Source: DATLGB01 sp963724135
GTDB lineage: Bacteria; Actinomycetota; Thermoleophilia; Solirubrobacterales; Solirubrobacteraceae
DNA length: 64,000 nucleotides
Assembly (NCBI GenBank): GCA_963724135.1
Contig: CAVRTA010000004.1
Coordinates: forward strand, 124,001-188,000
Direction of reading: 5' to 3'
The number at the start of each line of letters is the position of its first letter. Position 1 is the first letter of the stretch. Position numbers and translations under genes: made by a program. Positions 10,516 through 20,227 of this stretch are shown one piece after another. A model generated the notes under the pieces. That model searched no databases, was not told the DNA's origin, and saw nothing but the letters and a program-made list of their open reading frames with translations.

Positions 10516-10551
10516 GCGGCTGATCCGGCCGCTCACTGAGCGGTCAGCCGC
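10516..10551 (-). terminator. Second nested palindrome, overlapping the fprA stop
   Basis: Outer arms GCGGCTGA and TCAGCCGC enclose CCGCTCA-C-TGAGCGG. The TCA of the right outer arm is the stop codon of the minus-strand reductase gene. Together with the palindrome at 10461 it forms a tandem pair at a convergent gene junction. Confidence 0.5.
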
Positions 10552-11839
10552 GGGCGACGGAGCGGAGCTCGTCGACGTCGGTGAGCTTCACCCGCGGCCG
10601 CTGGCCCGCGCCGGCCTCGACCTCGGCGGTGTCGATGCGCTTCCAGCCCTCGAAGGAGACGAAGTCGCTCAGGGACAGGTCGTCGTCGGTCTGGCGCCCC
10701 GGGACCGCGCCGTCGCGCAGGTCCTCGACGATCGCCGCGACCGTCTCGGCGGCGTCGCGCTTGTTGGTGCCGAGTATCCCCGTCGGGCCGCGCTTGATCC
10801 ACCCCACGGCGTAGACGCCGGGGGCGACGCGGCCCTTCTCGTTGGGCAGGACGTGGTAGCGCTCGTCGAATGGGACGCCGGGGATCGGGACGGCGCGGTA
10901 GCCGACCGAGCGCAGCACGAGGCCGCACTCCAGCGTCTCCGTGTCGCCGGTGGCGCGGGCGCGCAGCATCCCCTGCTCGTCGCGGACCAGCTCGTTGCGG
11001 GCGAGCGTGATCGACTCGACGCTGCCGCTGCCGTCGATCGAGACCGGCGAACGCATGAAGCGCAGCACGAGCCGCCGCGGCGCGCCGGCCGGCGGGCGCA
11101 GGGCGATCTCCTGCAGCAGCTGCACGTTGCGGCGCTGCGTGAACGTCCCCTCGGGGGCGCCGGACACCTCGGCCGGATCGACAATGCAGTCGACCCCGTC
11201 GAGGTTCGCGAGGTCATACAGCTCCGCGTAGGTGAAGGCGGCCTGTGCCGCCCCGCGGCGCCCCACGACCACGACCTCCTCGATCGCCGAGGCGCGCAGC
11301 GCCTCCAGGGCGTAATCGGCGATGTCCGTGCGGGCGAGCTGGTCGACGGACTTCACCAGGATGCGCGCGACGTCCGCCGCGACGTTGCCGTTGCCGATGA
11401 TGACCGCCCGCTCGACCGACAGGTCGACCGCCACGTCGCGCCGGTCGGGGTGCCCGTTGTACCAGCCGACGATCTCGGTGGCCGGTAGCGAGCCCGGCAG
11501 GTCCTCGCCGGGGATGCCCAGCGACCGGTCGGACATGGCGCCGACCGCGTACACGATCGCGTCGTAGTGGCGCACGAGCTCGTCGTGGGAGACGTCCTTG
11601 CCGACCTCGACGCCGCCGAAGAAGCGGCAGCCGCGGCCGATCACCTCTGCCTCGAAGGTCTCCGCCAGCGCCTTGATCTCCTGGTGGTCGGGCGCCACGC
11701 CGGCGCGCAGCAGCCCCCACGGCGTCGGCAGGCGCTCGAAGATGTCGACGTCGGGCCGGACGCGCGAGGCCCGCAGGTGCCCCGCCGCGTAGGCGCCCGC
11801 CGGGCCCGCGCCGACGATCGCCACCCGTGCGCGGCTCAA
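10544..11839 (-). CDS. fprA: Ferredoxin-NADP+ reductase, FprA/adrenodoxin reductase type
   Basis: 431-residue flavoprotein. The TTG start at 11839 overlaps the ferredoxin TGA in TTGA and is placed immediately before the FAD-binding motif VAIVGAGPAGAYAAGHL. The NADP-binding region VIIGNGNVAADVARIL, the RRG segment (VVVGRRGAAQAAF) and the C-terminal GWIKRGPTGILGTNK are all typical of actinobacterial FprA. It moves electrons between NADPH and the ferredoxin encoded just upstream, probably to supply monooxygenases or P450s; no P450 is in the window. The rare TTG start and the overlap imply translational coupling. Confidence 0.9.
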   Translation of the reverse strand: MSRARVAIVGAGPAGAYAAGHLRASRVRPDVDIFERLPTPWGLLRAGVAPDHQEIKALAETFEAEVIGRGCRFFGGVEVGKDVSHDELVRHYDAIVYAVGAMSDRSLGIPGEDLPGSLPATEIVGWYNGHPDRRDVAVDLSVERAVIIGNGNVAADVARILVKSVDQLARTDIADYALEALRASAIEEVVVVGRRGAAQAAFTYAELYDLANLDGVDCIVDPAEVSGAPEGTFTQRRNVQLLQEIALRPPAGAPRRLVLRFMRSPVSIDGSGSVESITLARNELVRDEQGMLRARATGDTETLECGLVLRSVGYRAVPIPGVPFDERYHVLPNEKGRVAPGVYAVGWIKRGPTGILGTNKRDAAETVAAIVEDLRDGAVPGRQTDDDLSLSDFVSFEGWKRIDTAEVEAGAGQRPRVKLTDVDELRSVARG

Positions 11840-12099
11840 ACGGAGCGCTCCACGAAGAAGTCCGCGTTGACCTGCTCGAAGTGCGCCCATTTCTCGGGGA
11901 CCTCGCCCGGTGCGTAGATCGCGTCGACCGGGCACGCCTCCACGCAGGCGTCGCAGTCGATGCACGTCTCGGGGTCGATGTAGAGCTGCTCGGCGGTCTC
12001 GAAGTCCGGCGCGCCCGGCACGGGATGGATGCAGTCCGCGGGACACACCTCGATGCAGACGTCGTCCTTGACGCAGCTGCCGGCGATCACGTAGGCCAT
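11836..12099 (-). CDS. fdxA: 7Fe ferredoxin (3Fe-4S plus 4Fe-4S)
   Basis: 87 residues. The first cluster motif CVKDDVCIEVCP has only three cysteines in the expected positions, as in 3Fe-4S sites, together with a conserved Cys in the second motif set. The second, CIDCDACVEACP, is a complete 4Fe-4S motif. The C-terminus (VPEKWAHFEQVNADFF) matches FdxA-type actinobacterial ferredoxins. It is a small cytoplasmic electron carrier, co-translated with its reductase. Confidence 0.9.
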   Translation of the reverse strand: MAYVIAGSCVKDDVCIEVCPADCIHPVPGAPDFETAEQLYIDPETCIDCDACVEACPVDAIYAPGEVPEKWAHFEQVNADFFVERSV

Positions 12100-12120
12100 A
12101 GGTCCCGACCGTAGCGGCAG

Positions 12121-12537
12121 CTACTCGCCGAACAGCTGGCCGGCCATCGACGCCTGGTCGAAGTAGATGCGCTCACACACGATCCGCTCGCCGCCGGGCT
12201 CGAAGATGAACAGCGCGCACATGCGGCTGCGGAACGACCGGCCGGTGGGCGGGATGCCACGCAGCTCGCCCTCCATCGTCCCGAGCAGGTCGAACTCGAC
12301 GATCACCGCGTCCTGAGCGATGTGGAAGACCGCGTTCTCGTTGCGCTGGTCGGGGAACGCCCGGCGTGAGAGCCGGAAGTACTCGGCGACCTCCTCCGCG
12401 CCGTCGAAGACCTCGCCGGTCGGGACGAGCTCGTAGCGGGGATGGTCGAATGTCGCGAGCGTGTCGTCGAAGCGGTGCTCGTTCTCGGAGCGCATGTGCT
12501 CGCGCACGAGCGCCAGCCGGCGCTCTTCGAGCGTCAT
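12121..12537 (-). CDS. SnoaL-like (NTF2-fold) protein
   Basis: 138 residues. The start at 12537 overlaps the preceding gene's stop (ATGA). The pattern of a long N-terminal helix (LALVREHMRSENEHRFDDTL), GAEEVAEYFR, and later strands ending ERIYFDQASMAGQLFG is typical of SnoaL-like cone-shaped NTF2-fold proteins, which act as small isomerases, hydrolases or ligand binders. No substrate can be assigned. It forms a two-gene unit with the small membrane protein upstream. Confidence 0.75.
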   Translation of the reverse strand: MTLEERRLALVREHMRSENEHRFDDTLATFDHPRYELVPTGEVFDGAEEVAEYFRLSRRAFPDQRNENAVFHIAQDAVIVEFDLLGTMEGELRGIPPTGRSFRSRMCALFIFEPGGERIVCERIYFDQASMAGQLFGE

Positions 12538-12878
12538 GAGCGGCGAGCGGCGAGGCAGAGGGCCGTGACGAGGCCGGCCGTGGCCAGCGCGCCGGCGGCC
12601 GCCTGCTTGGGGACGTACCCCGTCTTGTAGGCGTGGGCGAACATCGCGACGTCCGGCGCCTGCACGGCAAGGGTGAAGTCCCGTGCCCACTGCGCTCCGG
12701 CGGCGTTGGCCACGCCAACGGCCAGGTTGCGGATGCCGAACAGGCGCATCCCGAACGCGCCGATGCCGGTCACCTCGCTCGACGGCACCCCGTAAAGGGC
12801 GACGAGCTTCTGGGGGGCGACGATTGCGCCGATCCCGATGGCGCTCTCGATGGCGATCACTGCACGGTTCGCATCCAT
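12534..12878 (-). CDS. Small membrane protein (DUF4267-like)
   Basis: 114 residues with three to four hydrophobic segments: VIAIESAIGIGAIVAP, FGMRLFGIRNLAVGVANA and AAAGALATAGLVTALCL. The pattern of a short N-terminal membrane segment followed by R-x-F-G-x-R-N resembles DUF4267-type membrane proteins of unknown role. It is coupled to the SnoaL-like gene by a 4-bp overlap and is divergent from the thiolase gene. Confidence 0.65.
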   Translation of the reverse strand: MDANRAVIAIESAIGIGAIVAPQKLVALYGVPSSEVTGIGAFGMRLFGIRNLAVGVANAAGAQWARDFTLAVQAPDVAMFAHAYKTGYVPKQAAAGALATAGLVTALCLAARRS

Positions 12879-12910
12879 GCCACCGGATCCTGCCGGACCC
12901 TCGTCTGCTT

Positions 12911-12948
12911 TTGCAACCTATGATGCACGGACCAACCTCCCGAGGAGA
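12911..12948 (+). promoter_or_regulatory. Putative -10 box and ribosome-binding site of the thiolase operon
   Basis: TATGAT at 12919-12924 matches a -10 hexamer; no convincing -35 lies 16-18 bp upstream. GAGGAGA at 12942-12948 is a good Shine-Dalgarno site 8 bases before the ATG at 12957. Confidence 0.35.
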
Positions 12949-12956
12949 CCTCCACG

Positions 12957-14168
12957 ATGCCTGAAGCATTGGTTTTCGACGCCATCCGTACGCCGCGGGG
13001 CAAGGGCAAGAGCAACGGCTCGTTGCACACCACCAAGCCGGTTGACCTCGTCGTCGGGCTCATGCACGAGACGCTCGCCCGCAACGAGACGCTCGACCCC
13101 AACCGCGTGGACGACGTCGTCCTCGGCTGCGTGTCGCCGGTCGGCGACCAGGGCGCCGACATCGCCAAGACGGCGGCGATCAAGGCCGGCCTGCCGGACA
13201 CGGTCGCCGGCGTCCAGCTCAACCGCTTCTGCGCCAGCGGCCTCGAGGCCGTCAACATCGCCGCCCAGAAGGTGGCCTCGGGCTGGGAGGACATGGTCTT
13301 CGCCGGCGGTGTCGAGTCGATGAGCCGCGTCCCGATGGGCTCCGACGGTGGCGCCTGGGCGATGGACCCGGAGACCAACTACGACACGTCGTTCATCCCG
13401 CAGGGGATCGGCGCCGACCTGATCGCGACGGTCGAGGAGTTCAGCCGCGAGGACGTCGACGCCTACGCCGCCCGCTCGCAGGAGCGCGCCGCCGCGGCCC
13501 GCGAGGAGGGTCGCTTCTCGAACTCGGTCATCCCCGTCGAGGACCTCAACGGCCACACGGTTCTCGACCACGACGAGTTCATCCGCCCCGGCACGACGGT
13601 GGAGACGCTCGGGGCGCTCAAGCCCTCGTTCGAGGTGATGGGGGAGATGGGCGGCTTCGACGCCGTCGCGCTCCAGAAGTACCACTGGATCGAGAAGATC
13701 AACCACGTCCACACGCCCGGCAACTCGTCGGGGATCGTGGACGGCGCGTCGCTGCTGACGATCGGCAACGAGAAGGTCGGCTCGGAGCTCGGCCTGACGC
13801 CGCGCGCGAAGATCCTCGCCACCGCGGTCTCCGGCGCCGATCCGACGATCATGCTCACCGGCCCGGCGCCCGCCAGCCGCAAGGCCCTCGAGAAGGCCGG
13901 GCTGACGATCGACGACATGGACCTGGTCGAGATCAACGAGGCCTTCGCCGCCGTCGTCCTGCGCTTCGTCAAGGACATCGGCGCCGACATGGACAAGGTC
14001 AACGTCAACGGCGGCGCGATCGCCATGGGCCATCCGCTCGGCGCCACCGGCGGGATGATCCTCGGCACGCTGATCGACGAGCTGCACCGCACGGGCGGCA
14101 GGTACGGCCTGGCCACGCTGTGCGTCGGCGGCGGCATGGGCATCGCGACCGTGATCGAGGCGGTCTAG
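12957..14168 (+). CDS. fadA: Acetyl-CoA C-acyltransferase (3-ketoacyl-CoA thiolase)
   Basis: 403-residue thiolase. The acylated cysteine is in LNRFCASGLEAVN, the His of the second site in GGAIAMGHPLGATGG, and the second catalytic Cys in LCVGGGMG. The protein cleaves 3-ketoacyl-CoA with CoA to give acetyl-CoA in the last step of beta-oxidation. It ends one base before the start of the FadB-like gene, so the two are certainly co-transcribed and probably form the trifunctional-type complex. Confidence 0.92.
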   Translation: MPEALVFDAIRTPRGKGKSNGSLHTTKPVDLVVGLMHETLARNETLDPNRVDDVVLGCVSPVGDQGADIAKTAAIKAGLPDTVAGVQLNRFCASGLEAVNIAAQKVASGWEDMVFAGGVESMSRVPMGSDGGAWAMDPETNYDTSFIPQGIGADLIATVEEFSREDVDAYAARSQERAAAAREEGRFSNSVIPVEDLNGHTVLDHDEFIRPGTTVETLGALKPSFEVMGEMGGFDAVALQKYHWIEKINHVHTPGNSSGIVDGASLLTIGNEKVGSELGLTPRAKILATAVSGADPTIMLTGPAPASRKALEKAGLTIDDMDLVEINEAFAAVVLRFVKDIGADMDKVNVNGGAIAMGHPLGATGGMILGTLIDELHRTGGRYGLATLCVGGGMGIATVIEAV

Positions 14169-16364
<2,196 letters not shown>

Positions 16365-16371
16365 TCGCGTT

Positions 16372-16401
16372 CCCAGGCGCCGGGCACCCCCGGCGCCTGG
16401 G
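16372..16401 (+). terminator. Strong GC hairpin after the fadAB operon
   Basis: CCCAGGCGCCGGG and CCCGGCGCCTGGG form a perfect 13-bp stem with a CACC loop, starting 8 bases after the fadB stop. No T-run follows, as is usual for high-GC actinobacterial terminators. Confidence 0.65.
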
Positions 16402-16414
16402 ATGATGCTCCGGG

Positions 16415-17245
16415 ATGGCGTCGGAGGTGTTCAGGGAGGGACTGCTCGACGGGCAGGCGGCGATCGTGTCCGGCGCCGGCTCCGGGATCGGGCGCGCGAT
16501 CGCGCTCGAGCTGGCGGCGCTCGGCGCGCAGGTGACGATCTGCGGCCGCCGCGAGGAGCCGCTCGCCGAGACGGCGGCGATGGCCGACCGCATCGAGCCC
16601 GTCGTCTGCGACGTCCGCGAGGAGGACCAGGTCTCCGCGCTCGTCGACACGGTGCTCGAGCGCCACGAGCGGATCGACCTGCTGGTCAACAACGCCGGCG
16701 GCCAGTACCTCGCCCCCGCCGAGGAGATCACCCCGAAGGGCTTTCGCACCGTGATGCGGCTCAACGTGGAGGGCACGTGGCTGATGACCCACGCCGTCGC
16801 CACCAGGGCGATGATCCCCGCCCGCGGCGGCAAGGTCGTCTCGATCACCCTCTCGCCGCACAACGGGCTGCCGGGGATGGCGCACTCGTCCGCCGCGCGT
16901 GCCGCGGTGGAGAACCTGATGAAGGTGCTGTCGATCGAGTGGGCGCGGCACCAGATCAAGCTCAACGCGATCGCGCCGGGCCAGATCGCCACGGAGACGC
17001 TGCTGACCAAGTACCCCAGGCAGCTCGTCGACGTGATGGCCTCGACCGTCCCCGTGCAGCGGCTGGGCAGCCCCGAGGAGATCGCCTGGCTGGTCGCCTA
17101 CCTCGCCTCACCCGCCGGCGACTTCGTCTCCGGCGCCGTGCTCACCGTCGACGGCGCCCGTGACAACTGGCTGGGGGCGTGGCCGAGCGGCGCCGCGGCC
17201 GACGAGACCGGCAACCCGGTCGCCGAGGCGCGGCGACAGTCGTAG
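16415..17245 (+). CDS. SDR family protein, dienoyl/enoyl-CoA reductase-like
   Basis: 276 residues. Rossmann motif SGAGSGIG and NNAGGQYL are intact. The usual YxxxK is replaced: the matching stretch reads MAHSSAARAAVENL, with Ser and Arg where Tyr and Lys are expected. This HSxAARA variant is known in SDRs related to peroxisomal 2,4-dienoyl-CoA and trans-2-enoyl-CoA reductases, which suits the beta-oxidation genes on both sides. Cofactor is probably NADPH (CGRREEP after the second strand). It starts 14 bp after the hairpin and may have its own promoter. Confidence 0.8.
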   Translation: MASEVFREGLLDGQAAIVSGAGSGIGRAIALELAALGAQVTICGRREEPLAETAAMADRIEPVVCDVREEDQVSALVDTVLERHERIDLLVNNAGGQYLAPAEEITPKGFRTVMRLNVEGTWLMTHAVATRAMIPARGGKVVSITLSPHNGLPGMAHSSAARAAVENLMKVLSIEWARHQIKLNAIAPGQIATETLLTKYPRQLVDVMASTVPVQRLGSPEEIAWLVAYLASPAGDFVSGAVLTVDGARDNWLGAWPSGAAADETGNPVAEARRQS

Positions 17246-17266
17246 CCGCTGGACACCGACGGCCTG

Positions 17267-18046
17267 CTAGCGGCCGCTGAACCGCGCCGGCCGCTTCTCG
17301 AGGAACGCCGTGACGCCCTCGCCGAAGTCGGCGGTCTGGCCGGCCTCGGCCTGCATCCGCGCTTCGAGCTTCATCTGCTCGGGCAGCGAGAGCGACATCG
17401 TCTTGCGCAGCAGGCGCTTGACCATCCCCGAGGAGCGCGGCAGCGAGGCGAGCCGGTCCGCGAACGCGCGCGTCTCGTCCCCGAGCCGGTCGGCGGGGAC
17501 GACGCGGTGCGCGAGCCCCCAGTCCAGAGCCTGCTCGGCGTGGACGTCGTCGCCGAGCATCAGCATCTCGGCGGCCCGCGCGACGCCGACGATGCGCGGC
17601 AGCAGGTAGGTCGCTCCGGCGTCGGGGACCAGGCCGATGCGGGTGAACAGCAGAGCCATGCGCGCGTCGTCGGCCCAGATGCGGAAGTCGCACGCCAGCG
17701 CGAGCGACGCGCCCGCCCCGGCCGCGATGCCGTGAATCGAGGCCACGATCGGCTTCTCGATCTTCTGCATGGCCATGACCGTCGGGTTGTAGTGCGCGAG
17801 CAGCAGCGGCTCGGGGTCGAATGTGCGCTGGTCCTTCAACGACGCGCCGGAGCTGAACGCGCGGCCCGTGCCGGCGAGCACGACGCAGCGGATCTCCGGG
17901 TCGTCGGCCGCGCTCTCGATGCCGGCGCGGATCCCGTCGAGCACGTCCGCCGTGAGGCTGTTGAGCGTGTCGGGCCGGTTGAGCGTGAGCTCGAGGACGC
18001 TCCCGGAGCGCTCTGTGATCAGGTCCGTGGCGGCGGTCGTCGACAT
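17267..18046 (-). CDS. Enoyl-CoA hydratase/isomerase family protein
   Basis: 259-residue crotonase-fold protein. The oxyanion-hole segments are AFSSGASLKDQRTF and HGIAAGAGASLALACDF; the region LLFTRIGLVPDAGATYLLPRIVG carries the position of the second catalytic acid, which here is Asp in PDAGATY, a pattern common in PaaG-type isomerases. The first hydratase Glu is not obvious (GIAAGAG). Hydration or 1,2-epoxyphenylacetyl-CoA/enoyl isomerisation are both possible. The AcAL-type C-terminus (EKRPARFSGR) is standard. Convergent with the SDR gene. Confidence 0.85.
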   Translation of the reverse strand: MSTTAATDLITERSGSVLELTLNRPDTLNSLTADVLDGIRAGIESAADDPEIRCVVLAGTGRAFSSGASLKDQRTFDPEPLLLAHYNPTVMAMQKIEKPIVASIHGIAAGAGASLALACDFRIWADDARMALLFTRIGLVPDAGATYLLPRIVGVARAAEMLMLGDDVHAEQALDWGLAHRVVPADRLGDETRAFADRLASLPRSSGMVKRLLRKTMSLSLPEQMKLEARMQAEAGQTADFGEGVTAFLEKRPARFSGR

Positions 18047-18056
18047 CGCGCAGAGC

Positions 18057-18860
18057 CTATGCGTTGCGGACGAGCGCCATGCGCTCGTAGTTGAGAGCCG
18101 GCAGCCCGTAGCGCGTCTCGATGTCGTGCGCCCCGACGTCCTCGACGACGGTGAACCCGCCGTCGGCGACCAGTGCCGCGAACTCCTCGGGCGTCGTCAG
18201 GGTCAGCCACGGCTCGCCGAGCGCCTCGGCCTGCTCTCCGATCGCGGCGCCCAGTCGGCGCGCGTCGGAGTCCTGGTGTTCCTGGGGCGGCACGTACCCC
18301 ACGGCCAGCGAGCAGGGTGGCAGCGCGGTGAGCGCCGCGATGATCGCCTCCCGTGTCAGATACGGGATGACCCCGAGCCAGCTCACGAAGCTGGGCCGCT
18401 CGGCGTCCAGGCCCCCCGCCATGATCGCGGGCGCGAACGCCTGCGTCTCGAAGTCGACCGGTACCCAGGTCAGCTCGGGCGGCGTCGGCAGGCCGAGCGT
18501 CACCGCCCGCTGGCGCTTCCACTCCTACGTGGCCGGGTGGTCGACCTCGAACACCCGCACGCCACCGGATTGCCGCCACGCGAACGAGTCGAGCCCGGCG
18601 CCGAGGACTACGTACTGATCGGCTCCGCTCTCCGCCAGCCAGTCCTCGCTCACCCGCGAGCGCGCCCCGAACCAGGTGGCGAACGGAACCTCCTGGTCGG
18701 CGATCAGAGGGCGGAAGCGCTCGACCAGCGGATCGACCGCTGCGCCAACGAACGGCCAGGCCAGCCAATCCGTCAGCAGCGCTCGCGGACCATGGTGCAG
18801 CAGGTGCAGCGCGCGTCCCGTCGCCGCCATCATCGCGGTCTGGCTCGGCCCCTTGGTCAT
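18057..18860 (-). pseudogene. SAM-dependent methyltransferase (LCMT/PPM1 type) with internal amber codon
   Basis: Predicted 267-residue class I methyltransferase of the leucine carboxyl methyltransferase/TIGR00027 group. ATG at 18860 overlaps the FMO stop. Motifs include VVLGAGLDSFAWR (SAM binding) and VFEVDHPAT. Directly after HPAT an in-frame TAG at 18527-18525 replaces what is a Gln in the family (HPATQ-W-K), and the same frame continues EWKRQRAVTLGLP without any shift to the end at 18057. A single CAG-to-TAG change would explain it. The protein would be truncated to about 111 residues unless the stop is suppressed or is a sequence error. Confidence 0.75.
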
Positions 18861-20215
18861 GCCGGTGCCGCCTGCCCGGCCCGCCCGGCGAGCCGGACCG
18901 GTCCGTGGCGGCGCGCCCGCTCGCGCCCAGCGGGCAGCTCGCGCTTGTGCATGCGCCGGTGGTAGTCGAAGTAGTCGACCTGCTGCGTGTGGCGGGCGGA
19001 GCTGCGGTAGTGGCCGACGTAGCGGCGCTCGTCGGCGGCGATCCCGCGCCGCATCTCGGCCGGCGACGGCGGGCGGTACTTGCCGGCGAGGTACTCGGCG
19101 CACAGCCGCGCCTGGCACTCCACGAACGGGAACAGCGTCGGCAGCGCCTGCGCGAAGCCCATCAGGACGAGGTCGTCGATCTCCGGCTTGAGCATCCGCT
19201 TGTACAGCGGCAGCCGGTTGTCCGGCGCGCTCAGCAAACCCTCGTCGAAGAACGGGAACGAGATGTTGTAGCCGGTCGCGTAGATGATCACGTCGACCGT
19301 CTCGACGGTGCCGTCGACGAAGCGCACCCGGTCGCCGAGCAACTCCGCCACGTTCGGCTTGGCCCTTGCGTCCCCGGAGCCGAGCCGCAGGAGCAGCTCG
19401 CTCGAGACCGTCGGGTGCGCCTCGAGGAAGTTGTGGTTGGGTGTGGGCAGGCCGTAGTCCTCGGGGTTGCCCGAGACCAGCCGCGGCAGCCAGCGGATCA
19501 TGCGGCGCTGCCATCCCAGCGGGATCACCGGCAGCGTGTGGACGAGGCGGTCCGCGGGCCGGCCGAAAACGTACTTCGGCATCACCCAGGCGCCCGAGCG
19601 CGTCGAGATGAAGACCTCGTTGCCGTAGCCCTTCTGCGACAGCTCGCTGACGATGTCGGCGGCGCTGTTGCCGATCCCGACCACGAGGATCCGTCGCTCG
19701 CGCAGATCGAGCGGCTCGCCCGGATCGATGTAGTGGTGCGAGTGGATCGTCTCCCCCTCGAAGCGGCCCGGAAAGTCCGGGTAGCGCGGGTTCCAGTGGT
19801 GGCCGTTGGCGACGACGAGGGCGTCGAAGCGCTCGGTCGAGCCCCCGACCGTGAGTTCCCAGCCGCCGCCCGGCAGGCGCTCGGCGTGCTCGACCGGCGT
19901 CTCGAAGCGGATCCGCTCGCGCAGCCCGAACGCGTCCGCGTACGCGTCCAGATAGGCCTTGATCTCCGAGTGGTGCGGGAAGTCCGGGTAGTCGTCCGGG
20001 ATCGGGAAGTCCTCGAAGGCGAGCAGCTCCTTGGAGGTGTCGATGTGCAGCGAGCGGTACGCGCTGGAGTGGCCGTTGGGGTTGCCGAAGGCCCAGTTGC
20101 CTCCGACGCGGTCCGAGCTCTCGAACTGCGTGTAGGTGATGCCGTGGTCGGCGATGTTCTTGGCGGCGGTCAGCCCGCTGATGCCGGCGCCGATGACCGC
20201 CGTGGTGGGGAGCAT
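18857..20215 (-). CDS. Flavin-containing monooxygenase
   Basis: 452 residues. FAD motif AVIGAGISGLTAAKN at the N-terminus, the FMO fingerprint FPGRFEGETIHSHHY near residue 150, and the NADPH motif VVGIGNSAADIVSELS. This order defines class B flavoprotein monooxygenases of the FMO subgroup, which oxygenate soft nucleophiles such as amines and sulfides and sometimes ketones. The protein is cytoplasmic. It overlaps the methyltransferase gene by 4 bp and sits 12 bp downstream of the SpoIIE phosphatase gene, so it is in the same minus-strand run. Confidence 0.88.
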   Translation of the reverse strand: MLPTTAVIGAGISGLTAAKNIADHGITYTQFESSDRVGGNWAFGNPNGHSSAYRSLHIDTSKELLAFEDFPIPDDYPDFPHHSEIKAYLDAYADAFGLRERIRFETPVEHAERLPGGGWELTVGGSTERFDALVVANGHHWNPRYPDFPGRFEGETIHSHHYIDPGEPLDLRERRILVVGIGNSAADIVSELSQKGYGNEVFISTRSGAWVMPKYVFGRPADRLVHTLPVIPLGWQRRMIRWLPRLVSGNPEDYGLPTPNHNFLEAHPTVSSELLLRLGSGDARAKPNVAELLGDRVRFVDGTVETVDVIIYATGYNISFPFFDEGLLSAPDNRLPLYKRMLKPEIDDLVLMGFAQALPTLFPFVECQARLCAEYLAGKYRPPSPAEMRRGIAADERRYVGHYRSSARHTQQVDYFDYHRRMHKRELPAGRERARRHGPVRLAGRAGQAAPA

Positions 20216-20227
20216 GGACTCAGTGTC

